Source: Castellaniella sp040276065 (GTDB lineage Bacteria > Pseudomonadota > Gammaproteobacteria > Burkholderiales > Burkholderiaceae_B). From it: DNA of 64,000 nucleotides. Positions 55,901-63,938 of the stretch are shown here, piece after piece; within the stretch, counting starts at the first letter, position 1, and the number at the start of each line of letters is the position of its first letter. The position numbers and the translations under genes are program-made. The stretch is taken from assembly GCF_040276065.1 (NCBI RefSeq), contig NZ_JBELOI010000011.1:65786-129785 (forward strand), read 5' to 3'. Below the pieces are notes generated by a model, which made no database searches, was not told the origin of the DNA, and saw nothing but the letters and a program-made list of their open reading frames with translations.

Positions 55901-57023
55901 GGTGCGGCGCGACCGGCGCGACGAGGTCCTGCACAGTCTGCGGCAAGCCGGCCTGTCGCCGTGCAGCCACGTCGTCGGCATGCTCAACGGCAAGGCCGAA
56001 TTGCAGGTCTATCGCGACGGGTCGTGCATCTACCAGCATCCGATCGCGGCGCTCGGACAGATCTGGAGCGAAACCACGCGGCGCATCATGGCGCGCCGCG
56101 ACCATCCCGAGTGTGCTCAGGCCGAGTACGAGACCTGGCTGGATGTCGCGGATCCCGGGCTTTCCGCGGCAGTGGGCTTCGATCCCCAAGAGGACATCGC
56201 CGCGCCGTTCATCGCCACCGGCGCGCGGCCGCGCGTCGCCATCCTGCGCGAGCAAGGCTGCAACAGCCAGGTCGAGATGGCCTGGGCCTTTGATGTCGCC
56301 GGCTTCGAGGCGATGGACGTGCACATGACCGATCTGTTGTCCGGACGCGCCGATTTGCGCGATACGCAGGGCCTGGTGGCGGTGGGCGGTTTCAGCTATG
56401 GCGATGTCCTGGGCGCGGGCGAGGGCTGGGCGCGCACCATCCGCTACAACGAGGCGTTGGCGGCGCAGTTTGCGGCGTTCTTCGGGCGTTCGGACACCTT
56501 CGCCCTAGGGGTATGCAACGGCTGCCAGATGATGGCCGCGCTTGCCGGCATGATTCCGGGCGCCGGCCATTGGCCGCGCTTCACCCGCAATGTCTCTGAA
56601 AAATACGAGTCGCGCTTGTCATTGGTCGAGGTGCTGGATTCGCCCTCGATCTTCCTGGCCGGCATGGCGGGCGCGCGCATACCCATCGCCGTCGCCCACG
56701 GCGAAGGCTACGCGAACTTCAGCCAGCAGGGCGATGCCTCGCGCGTGGCCGAGGCCCTGGCCTACGTGGACAATCGCGGTGCGCGCACCGAGCGCTATCC
56801 GGCCAACCCGAACGGCAGCCCGGCGGGCCTCGCTGGCGTCACCACCGCCGACGGGCGCTTTACCATTCTGATGCCACATCCCGAGCGCGTCACGCGCAAC
56901 GCCGCGATGTCGTGGCGCCCCGAGCGCTGGGGCGCGGCCGACGCCGGTGGCGACGAGACGCCGCATGGCGGTTATACGCCGTGGATGCGCATGTTCCGCA
57001 ACGCACGCGTTTGGATGAGATAG
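52983..57023 (+). CDS. purL: Phosphoribosylformylglycinamidine synthase, single-chain
   Basis: A 1346-residue ATP- and glutamine-dependent enzyme that makes FGAM in purine synthesis (fourth step). It has the N-terminal PurS-like domain, the synthase core with MMFAQANSEHCRHKIF and VETHNHPTAIAPF, and a C-terminal glutaminase domain with nucleophile Cys in GVCNGCQMMA and His-Glu in MPHPERVTR. Size matches the large proteobacterial PurL. The start is GTG at 52983. Hairpins and palindromes follow before guaB. Confidence 0.97.
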   Translation: MTRVLIISGSSALSTFRRARLMQALSAKGLPVASVEARYRYYVGMGGELDPRDRERLEALLDDGLPRDAVPAERQALELMVVPRPGTVSPWASKATDIAHHCGLAAVRRIERGIHYALLPERGLLGRREFDAAQREAIAGCLHDRMTEAVVEGGFDGEALFAPLPGKPVQAIPVLARGRKALEDCNAALGLALSADEIDYLLRAYTDLGRDPSDVELMMFAQANSEHCRHKIFNARWTIDGQAQERTLFDMIRETHAAQPVGTIVAYSDNAAVMAGGPARLFHAGGGAPVYARHEALVHTLMKVETHNHPTAIAPFPGAATGAGGEIRDEGATGRGSKPKAGLTGFTVSNLRFDDAPEPWEDAGGAPDRIATPLDIMIEGPIGGAAFNNEFGRPNLLGYFRSFEQAVDGVRWGYHKPIMLAGGLGQIDARLTHKDPLPPGALLVQLGGPGMRIGMGGGAASSMGAGINQAELDFDSVQRGNPEMQRRAQEVIDRCWQQGEANPVLAIHDVGAGGLSNAFPELVNDAGRGAVFELDRVPVEESGLSAAEIWSNESQERYVLAILPADLERFGRIAERERCPYAVVGVATEERTLRVTHGEGLPGLDEPRPAPAGMRPVDVPVDAILGKPPRMVRQAERLAFQGEPLDLTGVDLGEAIERVLRHPTVANKSFLVTIGDRSVGGLSARDQMVGPWQVPVADCAVTLADYEQLRGEAMAMGERSPIAILDPAASGRMAVTEALTNLVSADVARLEDIKLSANWMAACGAPGQDSALYDTVAAVSDWCQTLGLSIPVGKDSLSMRTAWRNEQGEHAVVSPVSLVVTAFAPVSDVRATLTPQLRTDQGDTVLLLIDLGEGRQRLGGSVFGHAYGRIGDEAPDMRDAGILRAAFLAVRALASRGLILACHDRSDGGLLAAAAEMAFAGRTGVSLNLDMLTIDPHAADAGDYKIRGEQVAVQRHERTLRALFNEEAGLLLQVRRDRRDEVLHSLRQAGLSPCSHVVGMLNGKAELQVYRDGSCIYQHPIAALGQIWSETTRRIMARRDHPECAQAEYETWLDVADPGLSAAVGFDPQEDIAAPFIATGARPRVAILREQGCNSQVEMAWAFDVAGFEAMDVHMTDLLSGRADLRDTQGLVAVGGFSYGDVLGAGEGWARTIRYNEALAAQFAAFFGRSDTFALGVCNGCQMMAALAGMIPGAGHWPRFTRNVSEKYESRLSLVEVLDSPSIFLAGMAGARIPIAVAHGEGYANFSQQGDASRVAEALAYVDNRGARTERYPANPNGSPAGLAGVTTADGRFTILMPHPERVTRNAAMSWRPERWGAADAGGDETPHGGYTPWMRMFRNARVWMR

Positions 57024-57025
57024 GA

Positions 57026-57055
57026 CACAGCACAGTCCCAATGGACTGTGCTGTG
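57026..57055 (+). terminator. Perfect hairpin after purL
   Basis: CACAGCACAGTCC and GGACTGTGCTGTG form a perfect 13-bp stem with loop CAAT, three bases after the purL stop. No T-run follows, so it may terminate with Rho or act on RNA stability. Confidence 0.55.
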
Positions 57056-57067
57056 CCTATCGAATCC

Positions 57068-57129
57068 GAGCGGCTTGCAAGCCGCGAGGTGGAGAGCTGG
57101 TTTGTCGGAGCGGCTTGCAAGCCGCGAGG
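57068..57129. repeat. Two direct copies of a palindromic 22-bp repeat before guaB
   Basis: The units at 57068-57089 and 57108-57129 are identical over GAGCGGCTTGCAAGCCGC and GAGG, 40 bases apart. Each contains the perfect 16-bp palindrome GCGGCTTGCAAGCCGC. They lie between the purL hairpin and the guaB promoter. They may be a REP-like dispersed repeat or paired binding sites; both possibilities are inference. Confidence 0.85.
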
Positions 57130-57185
57130 GAGCCTCCGTCCAGGTCGGCTGCGGGGAGGAACGGGAAAACCCTTTACCGAGACGC

Positions 57186-57191
57186 TATAAT
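57186..57191 (+). promoter_or_regulatory. -10 element of the guaB promoter
   Basis: A consensus TATAAT 24 bases before the guaB ATG. The -35 region (around 57163-57168) is weak. The resulting leader is very short. Confidence 0.6.
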
Positions 57192-57214
57192 CGATCTTTG
57201 TGCGGAGTTCGTTC

Positions 57215-58675
57215 ATGCGTCTGATCAAGAAAGCCCTGACCTTCGACGATGTATTGCTGGTTCCGGCATATTCCCAGGTGCTGCCGCGCGACACGCGCCT
57301 GGTCACCAGCCTCACTCGCGGCATCCAGCTCAACATTCCCCTCGTATCCGCCGCTATGGACACGGTCACCGAGTCCGGCTTGGCCATCGCCATGGCCCAG
57401 GAGGGCGGGATCGGGATCGTTCACAAGAACCTGGATGCGGACGCCCAGGCGCGCGAGGTGGCGCGGGTCAAGCGCCACGAGTTCGGCATTGTCATCGATC
57501 CGGTCACCGTCACGCCCACCATGAAGGTGCGCGACGCCATCGCGTTGCAGCGCCAGCACGGCATCTCGGGCCTGCCGGTGGTCGAGGGCGGCAAACTCGT
57601 CGGCATCGTCACCAATCGGGACCTGCGCTTCGAGGATCGCCTGGACGTGTCCCTGCGCGAGGTCATGACTCCGCAAGAGCGCCTCGTCACCCTGCGTGAG
57701 GGCGCCACCCTCGAGGAAGCCCAGGCCCTGATGCACCGCCATCGCCTCGAGCGCGTGCTGATCGTCAACGAAAAATTCCAGTTGCGCGGCCTCGCCACGG
57801 TCAAGGACATCGTCAAGAATACCGAGCACCCACTCGCCAGCAAGGACGGTCAGGGCCAGTTGCGTGTGGGCGCCGCGGTCGGGGTGGGCGAGGGCACCGA
57901 CGAGCGCGTCGAAAAACTGGCAGGCGCGGGCGTCGACGTCATCGTGGTCGATACTGCGCACGGCCACTCCGCCGGCGTGATCGAGCGCGTGCGCTGGGTC
58001 AAAAAGCACTACCCCAACATCCAGGTCATCGGCGGCAATATCGCGACCGCCGCGGCCGCGCTGGCCCTGGTCGAGGCGGGCGCCGACAGCGTCAAGGTCG
58101 GTATCGGCCCCGGCTCCATCTGCACCACGCGCGTCGTCGCCGGTGTCGGCGTGCCGCAGATCACCGCCATCGCCGACGTGGCCAAGGCCCTCGAGGGTTC
58201 CGGTGTGCCTCTGATCGCCGACGGCGGCATCCGCTATTCCGGCGATGTGGCCAAGGCCCTGGCCGCCGGCGCCTCCACCTGCATGATGGGCGGCATGTTC
58301 GCGGGCACCGAAGAAGCGCCCGGCGAGGTCGTCCTGTTCCAGGGGCGGTCCTACAAATCCTATCGTGGCATGGGTAGCCTGGGCGCCATGGCAGACGGCT
58401 CGGCCGATCGCTATTTCCAGGACCCCAGCAATAACGTCGACAAGCTCGTGCCCGAAGGCATCGAGGCGCGCGTACCCTACAAGGGCAGCGTGATCGCCAT
58501 CATCTACCAGTTGGTGGGCGGCATCCGCGCCTCGATGGGCTATTGCGGCTGCGCCACCATCAGCGATCTGCACGCCAAGGCCGAGTTCGTTGAGATCACC
58601 GCCGCGGGCGTGCGCGAATCGCATGTCCACGACGTGCAGATCACCAAAGAGGCCCCCAACTACCGAGCCGACTGA
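57215..58675 (+). CDS. guaB: IMP dehydrogenase
   Basis: A 486-residue enzyme converting IMP to XMP, the committed step to GMP. The TIM barrel (FDDVLLVPAYSQVLPRDT) is interrupted by a CBS-domain pair (about residues 95-205), and the catalytic Cys303 lies in GIGPGSICTTR. The flap YRGMGSLGAM is intact. ATG 57215 has GGAG seven bases upstream and is preferred over an in-frame GTG at 57200. With guaA downstream it forms the guanine branch, although an MFS gene lies between them on the other strand. Confidence 0.97.
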   Translation: MRLIKKALTFDDVLLVPAYSQVLPRDTRLVTSLTRGIQLNIPLVSAAMDTVTESGLAIAMAQEGGIGIVHKNLDADAQAREVARVKRHEFGIVIDPVTVTPTMKVRDAIALQRQHGISGLPVVEGGKLVGIVTNRDLRFEDRLDVSLREVMTPQERLVTLREGATLEEAQALMHRHRLERVLIVNEKFQLRGLATVKDIVKNTEHPLASKDGQGQLRVGAAVGVGEGTDERVEKLAGAGVDVIVVDTAHGHSAGVIERVRWVKKHYPNIQVIGGNIATAAAALALVEAGADSVKVGIGPGSICTTRVVAGVGVPQITAIADVAKALEGSGVPLIADGGIRYSGDVAKALAAGASTCMMGGMFAGTEEAPGEVVLFQGRSYKSYRGMGSLGAMADGSADRYFQDPSNNVDKLVPEGIEARVPYKGSVIAIIYQLVGGIRASMGYCGCATISDLHAKAEFVEITAAGVRESHVHDVQITKEAPNYRAD

Positions 58676-58760
58676 GGCTCGCGCGGCCGGCTCCTCAAGC
58701 CGGACCCCCGCGCGGGCGCGCTCGCCATCACGTCGTGAAGCCGGACGAAGGGAGGCGACG

Positions 58761-59975
58761 TCATGTGATCCGCCGTTCATCCTGCAGACGCAGGATCGGT
58801 ATGGCACCGACCACGAGGCCAATCGCTCCGAGAACCAGGGCCAGGCCCAGGCCCGCGCTGAACAACAGGTCCGTGAAACTGAAAAACAGCGGCCCCACGA
58901 GCTGGCCCAAGGCAAAGGACGCGGTCATGGCGGCCATCTGGGTCTTGGCGCGCGAGGGCGCCACCCTTGCTTGCGCCTCCTGCAGGCCCACCATGGTGAT
59001 CACCATGAATGCACTGCCCACGCAGACGGCCGCCACCAGGATGGCTGCCAGGTTATGAATCCACACGGGCATCAGCACGCCGATGGCCATCACGATCTGC
59101 GCCGCGGCCCAGATCTCGCAGCGTGTATAGCGTCGCAGCAAGCGGCTCGCAATCAGCGTGGAGACCGCCGATGCCAAGCCGAAGACCGGCCACGCCAGGC
59201 TGAACAGCAGGGGATCGGGGACCAGCATGCGTGCCTGCGCGGGCAGAAACGTGGCCGGCAGGATGTAGCCGAAGCCAAAAACGCCGTAGCACCAGATCAG
59301 GCCCCAGTGCAGCCCGGGCAGGCGTTCCCCTTTTGTTGCAGGCTCCGGATTGCCGCCAGCCGCCGCCTCGTGGATTTCACCCGATGCTGGCGATGCCGCG
59401 GCGGACGCCGCCGGCGAGTCCGCCCAAAGCGCCGAAGCCCCCACCAGGCCGCAGAGCGCCGCCAGCGCCAGCAGGAGCCAGGCCTGCGAGGGCGGAGCCT
59501 GGACCAGGGTCAGCGCCATGCAGGCCACGCCCGCGAAAGCGATGCCGCAGCCGACGCCGGCAAACACCACACCGCCTTGTTCGGTGCGCCCGGCGGCGTT
59601 CAGGCGCGCAATGCACAGCGCCGCCGTCCCGATGATGACCCAGGCGCTGGCCACCCCTGCCAGGAAGCGCCACAATAGCCAGGCGGCCCAGTGCCCCGTC
59701 ATGCCCATCGCGGCCGTCATCAGCACCACCAGCCAGAGCCCGCGGCGCAGCAACGCATCGGCCGGCCATAGCAACCTGGCAGCCATCAGCGCACCCACCA
59801 GATAGCCCAGGTAATTGGCGCCGGCGAGCCAGCCGCCCTCGGCAAGCGAAATACCCAGGTGGGCCTGCATCATCGGCAGCACCGGCGTGAAGGCGAAGCG
59901 ACCGATTCCCATGGCAACCGCGAGGGCCAGCAGCCCCGCCAGCGGCAGGGGTAGCCGGATGGATTTCAAGATCAT
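58761..59975 (-). CDS. YbfB/YjiJ-family MFS transporter
   Basis: A 404-residue membrane protein with about twelve helices. The N-terminal LALAVAMGIGRFAFTPVLPMMQ is the hallmark of the YbfB/YjiJ group of MFS proteins. A cytoplasmic loop between helices 6 and 7 is rich in Ala, Pro and Glu (about residues 190-215). Substrate unknown. Divergent from guaA with 112 bases between; the gene separates guaB from guaA. Confidence 0.88.
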   Translation of the reverse strand: MILKSIRLPLPLAGLLALAVAMGIGRFAFTPVLPMMQAHLGISLAEGGWLAGANYLGYLVGALMAARLLWPADALLRRGLWLVVLMTAAMGMTGHWAAWLLWRFLAGVASAWVIIGTAALCIARLNAAGRTEQGGVVFAGVGCGIAFAGVACMALTLVQAPPSQAWLLLALAALCGLVGASALWADSPAASAAASPASGEIHEAAAGGNPEPATKGERLPGLHWGLIWCYGVFGFGYILPATFLPAQARMLVPDPLLFSLAWPVFGLASAVSTLIASRLLRRYTRCEIWAAAQIVMAIGVLMPVWIHNLAAILVAAVCVGSAFMVITMVGLQEAQARVAPSRAKTQMAAMTASFALGQLVGPLFFSFTDLLFSAGLGLALVLGAIGLVVGAIPILRLQDERRIT

Positions 59976-60087
59976 GCAGCGGTCTCCTTCGGCCTCTAAT
60001 GTAACGGCCCGAAAGACATTGCGCCAGCGCGATCAGGGGCGCCATGGGTTACATTAACGCCTTGAATCTTCCTTCCCCACATCCACC

Positions 60088-61674
60088 ATGCACCAGCGCA
60101 TCCTCATTCTCGACTACGGCTCCCAAGTCACCCAATTAATAGCCCGCCGCGTGCGCGAGGCCGGTGTTTATTGCGAGATCCATCCCGGAGACGTCGACGA
60201 TGCGTTCATCGGCGCCCAGCAGGGCCTCAAAGGCATCATCCTGTCGGGCAGCCACGCCTCGGCCTACGCCGATGAATCGCTGAAGGTGCCGGCTGCCGTC
60301 TTCGCGGCCGGCGTGCCGGTGCTGGGCATCTGCTACGGCATGCAGTCGATGGCTGTGCAGCTCGGTGGCCAAGTCGAGTTTTCCGATCACCGGGAATTCG
60401 GCTACGCCGAAGTCCGCGCCCATGGACATACGCGCCTGCTCGACGGGATCGAGGATTTCCGCACAGCCGAGGGCCACGGCATGCTCAAGGTCTGGATGAG
60501 CCACGGCGATCGCGTCACCGCCTTGCCGCCCGGCTTCAAGCTCATGGCCTCGACGCCATCCTGCGCGATCGCCGGCATGGCCGACGAGGCGCGTGGATTC
60601 TACGCGGTGCAGTTCCATCCCGAGGTCACGCATACCGTGCAGGGCCAGGCCATGCTCGAGCGCTTTGTGACGGAAATCTGCGGCTGCGGGCACGACTGGA
60701 ATATGCCCGATTACGTGGCCGAGGCCATCGAGCGCATCCGTCGGCAGGTGGGTGACGACGACGTCATTTTGGGTCTGTCCGGCGGCGTCGACTCCTCGGT
60801 GGCGGCGGCCTTGATCCACCAGGCCATCGGCAATCAACTCACTTGTGTGTTCGTCGACCACGGCCTGCTGCGCCTGAACGAGGCCCGGCAAGTCATGGAC
60901 ACCATGGCCAGCCACCTGGGCATCAAGGTCGTGCATATCGACGCCGGCGCCCAGTTCATGAGCGAACTCGTCGGTGTATCCGATCCCGAGGCCAAGCGCA
61001 AGATCATCGGCCGCGAATTCGTCGGGGTCTTCCAGGCCGAGGCCGGCAAACTCAAGAACGCCCGCTGGCTGGCGCAGGGCACCATCTACCCTGATGTCAT
61101 CGAGTCGGCCGCGAGCAAGACCGGCAAGGCCGTCGCCATCAAATCCCACCATAATGTGGGCGGCCTGCCCGAGACCCTCAACCTCAAACTGCTCGAACCA
61201 TTGCGTGAGCTGTTCAAGGATGAGGTGCGCAAGCTCGGCATCGCCCTGGGCCTGCCTCCCGCCATGGTGTACCGCCATCCTTTCCCCGGCCCGGGCCTGG
61301 GCGTGCGCATCCTCGGCGAGGTCAAGCAGGAGTACGCGGATCTGCTGCGCCGCGCCGACGACATTTTCATCCAAGAGCTGCGCGCCACCATCGAGCCCAA
61401 CAGCGGCAAGAGCTGGTACGAGCTGACCTCCCAGGCCTTTGCCGTCTTCCTGCCGGTGAAATCCGTCGGTGTGATGGGTGATGGCCGTACCTATGACTAC
61501 GTGGTTGCCCTGCGTGCCGTGCAGACCACGGACTTCATGACGGCCGATTGGGCGGAATTGCCCTATGCGCTGCTCAAGAAGGTGTCCTCGCGCATCATCA
61601 ACGAGGTGCGCGGGATCAATCGGGTGACGTATGACGTATCGAGCAAGCCGCCCGCGACGATTGAGTGGGAGTGA
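60088..61674 (+). CDS. guaA: GMP synthase (glutamine-hydrolysing)
   Basis: A 528-residue enzyme making GMP from XMP. The N-terminal glutaminase has Cys in GICYGMQSMA and His-Glu in FHPEVTHT. The ATP-pyrophosphatase domain has LSGGVDSSVAA (P-loop), and the dimerization domain ends in KPPATIEWE. The C terminus is complete. The 3' end of guaA is a known attachment site for genomic islands of P4-type integrases, and one begins just after the stop codon. Confidence 0.97.
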   Translation: MHQRILILDYGSQVTQLIARRVREAGVYCEIHPGDVDDAFIGAQQGLKGIILSGSHASAYADESLKVPAAVFAAGVPVLGICYGMQSMAVQLGGQVEFSDHREFGYAEVRAHGHTRLLDGIEDFRTAEGHGMLKVWMSHGDRVTALPPGFKLMASTPSCAIAGMADEARGFYAVQFHPEVTHTVQGQAMLERFVTEICGCGHDWNMPDYVAEAIERIRRQVGDDDVILGLSGGVDSSVAAALIHQAIGNQLTCVFVDHGLLRLNEARQVMDTMASHLGIKVVHIDAGAQFMSELVGVSDPEAKRKIIGREFVGVFQAEAGKLKNARWLAQGTIYPDVIESAASKTGKAVAIKSHHNVGGLPETLNLKLLEPLRELFKDEVRKLGIALGLPPAMVYRHPFPGPGLGVRILGEVKQEYADLLRRADDIFIQELRATIEPNSGKSWYELTSQAFAVFLPVKSVGVMGDGRTYDYVVALRAVQTTDFMTADWAELPYALLKKVSSRIINEVRGINRVTYDVSSKPPATIEWE

Positions 61675-61716
61675 TTTGATGTCTGGCAGGTTGATGCAGT
61701 AACTGGCATCAGAACG

Positions 61717-61754
61717 ATGGAGAGCCCCTGTTTTAGCGGCTCTCCATATTTTTG
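61717..61754 (+). terminator. Intrinsic terminator after guaA
   Basis: ATGGAGAGCC (61717-61726) and GGCTCTCCAT (61738-61747) pair around an 11-base loop and are followed by ATTTTTG. It lies 43 bases after the guaA stop, probably within island DNA. Confidence 0.85.
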
Positions 61755-61800
61755 TCCAGTTTTGGCTGGCAAATGCTAGCAGGCCCAAGCATGTTTTTCG

Positions 61801-61976
61801 GATGGTATTTTTGAGGGTATCGACGCTGCGTTATGATGGCGCGGCACCCGGTACCATTCATTGATGATTGATGTTCGGATGGTATTGGAACCAACTATCT
61901 ATCTGATTTCAATCATTTTTTTATGAATCAATGGCAAAATTAAAAGATGGTATTGGCGCTGTGCTTCAATACCATC
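61801..61976. repeat. Four GATGGTATT repeats, candidate integrase arm-type sites
   Basis: GATGGTATT occurs directly at 61801, 61878 and 61946. The last two share GATGGTATTGG. An inverted copy, CAATACCATC, lies at 61967-61976 and pairs with 61946 as a perfect 10-bp inverted repeat. The first two direct copies are 77 and 68 bases apart. Spaced short repeats between the attachment site and the integrase gene are the usual place for arm-type sites of P4/lambda-like integrases. The inverted pair lies 50 bases before the integrase start, where it could also repress it. Confidence 0.75.
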
Positions 61977-62025
61977 CAAGGCTATCCATGCTTCCATCAA
62001 GTCATTGATTCAAAAGAGGAAAGGC

Positions 62026-63228
62026 ATGCTGACCGATACCATGCTCCGTAACCTGAAGCCGCGTGATAAACAGTACAAGGTGGCGGATCGCGACGGGCTG
62101 TATGTGGCGGTGAGCGTGACGGGCGCGATCTCCTTTCGCTACAACTACCGGCTGAACGGCCGCAGCGAGACGCTGACATTCGGCCGCTATGGCGTGGGTG
62201 GTGTCACCCTGGCCGAGGCCCGGAACCTGCTGCGCGAGGCCAAGCAGAAAATTGCGGCTGGCGTATCGCCTGCCCAGGAAAAGGCCCGCAGCAAAGACAA
62301 GCTGCGGGGTGAAAAGCGGTTTGGGGCCTGGGCGCAGGACTGGCTGCGGGGCCACGATATGGCTGAATCGACCCGCGACATGCGTAGGTCTTTGTACGAG
62401 CGCGACCTGAAGCCGTACTTTGCCAATCGGCTGCTGCACGAGATCACCGAAGAAGACGTGCGCAGCCGCGCGGACGCCATCCTGCAGCGGGGTGCGCCCG
62501 CGACGGCCGTGCTGGCGCGGGAAATCGTCATGCTGGTGTTTCGTTGGGCGTCGGCCAGGGGCTACAAAGGCAGCAACCCGGCCGATGGCGTACCGCCGTC
62601 ATCCATCGCGCGGTTCAAGGCGCGGGAAAGGTCCCTGGGGCCGGATGAAATCCGGCTGCTGTACCAGTATCTGAATCGGGTGGCGACCACGCCGGTGATC
62701 CGCCTGGCGGTGAAACTGTTGCTGCTGACGATGGTGCGCAAATCCGAGCTGATCGAGGCCACCTGGGATGAAATCAACTTTACAGATGCTCTGTGGACCA
62801 TCCCGGCGGAGCGCATGAAGCGGCGCAATCCGCACAACGTGTATCTAAGCAGCCAGGCGCTGGACATCCTGATGGCCATGAAAGTCTGCGCGGGCGGGTC
62901 TCGCTGGGTGCTGCCAGGCCGCTATGACCCCGATGTGTGCATGAGCAAGGCCACCTTGAACCAGGTGACCAAGCTGGTGTGGACATCGGCACAGGCCGAC
63001 GGCCAGGACCTGCCGCAGTTTTCGCCCCATGATTTCCGGCGCACGGCCAGCACGCTGCTGAACGAAGCCGGGTATAACTCTGACTGGATCGAAAAATGCC
63101 TGGCCCACGAACAGCGCGGTGTGCGCAGTGTCTACAACAAAGCCGAATACGCCGAAGGGCGGCGCGAGATGCTGCAAGACTGGGCCAATATGATCGATGG
63201 CTGGACGCAGAATCCGGCGGGTGCATAG
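62026..63228 (+). CDS. P4-type tyrosine recombinase (island integrase)
   Basis: A 400-residue integrase. The N-terminal DUF4102 arm-binding domain (MLTDTMLRNLKPRDKQYKVA, residues 1-85) is followed by the core-binding domain and a catalytic domain with Arg238 (TMVRKSEL), His335/Arg338 (PHDFRRTAS), His361 (LAHEQ) and the nucleophile Tyr370 (VRSVYNK). All catalytic residues are intact, so it should be active. ATG 62026 is preceded by GAGGAAAGG; an in-frame TTG at 62005 is less likely. Its position after guaA says it targets the guaA 3' end. Confidence 0.93.
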   Translation: MLTDTMLRNLKPRDKQYKVADRDGLYVAVSVTGAISFRYNYRLNGRSETLTFGRYGVGGVTLAEARNLLREAKQKIAAGVSPAQEKARSKDKLRGEKRFGAWAQDWLRGHDMAESTRDMRRSLYERDLKPYFANRLLHEITEEDVRSRADAILQRGAPATAVLAREIVMLVFRWASARGYKGSNPADGVPPSSIARFKARERSLGPDEIRLLYQYLNRVATTPVIRLAVKLLLLTMVRKSELIEATWDEINFTDALWTIPAERMKRRNPHNVYLSSQALDILMAMKVCAGGSRWVLPGRYDPDVCMSKATLNQVTKLVWTSAQADGQDLPQFSPHDFRRTASTLLNEAGYNSDWIEKCLAHEQRGVRSVYNKAEYAEGRREMLQDWANMIDGWTQNPAGA

Positions 63229-63262
63229 GCGCACCGGCCGGATCTTGCACGGCCTGGCTGGA

Positions 63263-63550
63263 CTAGGTGCCCGTGCGATGCAGGGGTGCCGACAAGGCCG
63301 CGTCCATCTGGTGGTTGCGCGTGCTTTTGCGGGATTCCAGCCAGGCGTTGACCTCGGCCAGGTCCCAGGCGACGACGCGGTTGGACAGGCAGAAGCGCTG
63401 CGGGAATTCGCCGCGCTTTTCCATATCGAAGATGGTGCGATCAGACAGCGGAACCTTGCTGAGCAGTTCCTTGCGGGTGATGGCAACGATGTTGGCGGCG
63501 GGGGCAGGGTGGGGGAAAAGGTCGGTTTCCGACCGGCTTGGTTCGTTCAT
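63263..63550 (-). CDS. AlpA-like helix-turn-helix regulator
   Basis: A 95-residue DNA-binding protein. Its core (VPLSDRTIFDMEKRGEFPQR, then NRVVAWDLAEVNAWLESR) matches the AlpA/HTH_17 family, regulators or excision factors that sit near P4-type integrases. AGAGG lies seven bases before the ATG at 63550. It converges with the integrase gene, 34 bases apart. In the CP4-57 prophage AlpA raises integrase expression and so excision; a similar role is likely. Confidence 0.85.
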   Translation of the reverse strand: MNEPSRSETDLFPHPAPAANIVAITRKELLSKVPLSDRTIFDMEKRGEFPQRFCLSNRVVAWDLAEVNAWLESRKSTRNHQMDAALSAPLHRTGT

Positions 63551-63938
63551 GCGATTACCTCTTTCTGCGGGCATATTCAACATGATGTGCCCGAATACGG
63601 AAGTGACCTGCCGGCATGCCAGCAGGTCAGGGATTCTGTTCTTGGATTACGTCGCCATCCTCGATGTTGGACGCCGTTGTGGCGAACCAGGCGCTTCCCG
63701 CAAAGGGGGAAGTCCCCGCCGCACGCTGTCGTTGATACCCCACGCGAGGGGCCGACGGCACGAAGCGGATTTCATCGGTTTTACTTCAACCCCGATGCCT
63801 TACAGGTTGCTGCGCAATCGCATGCCGCGTAATCGGGCAGGGCGCAGTATGTATCGATTATTTTTTGTTAAAGAGCCGGGCTGATGTGATCAGCTTGGGG
63901 ATATTTTCATCAAAATGGTTTACTGGGTATTCCGGTCG
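63551..63938. other. Leader region of the AlpA-like gene, no firm gene
   Basis: No protein can be named here. On the minus strand an open frame of about 44 codons (63761-63627, GTG start) encodes MPSAPRVGYQRQRAAGT and onward to IEDGDVIQEQNP, but it lacks a clear ribosome-binding site. Short hairpins such as GGGACTTCCCC occur. The last part, from about 63850, is AT-rich and leads into the repeats at the edge. Likely a promoter and leader for alpA on the minus strand. Confidence 0.4.
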
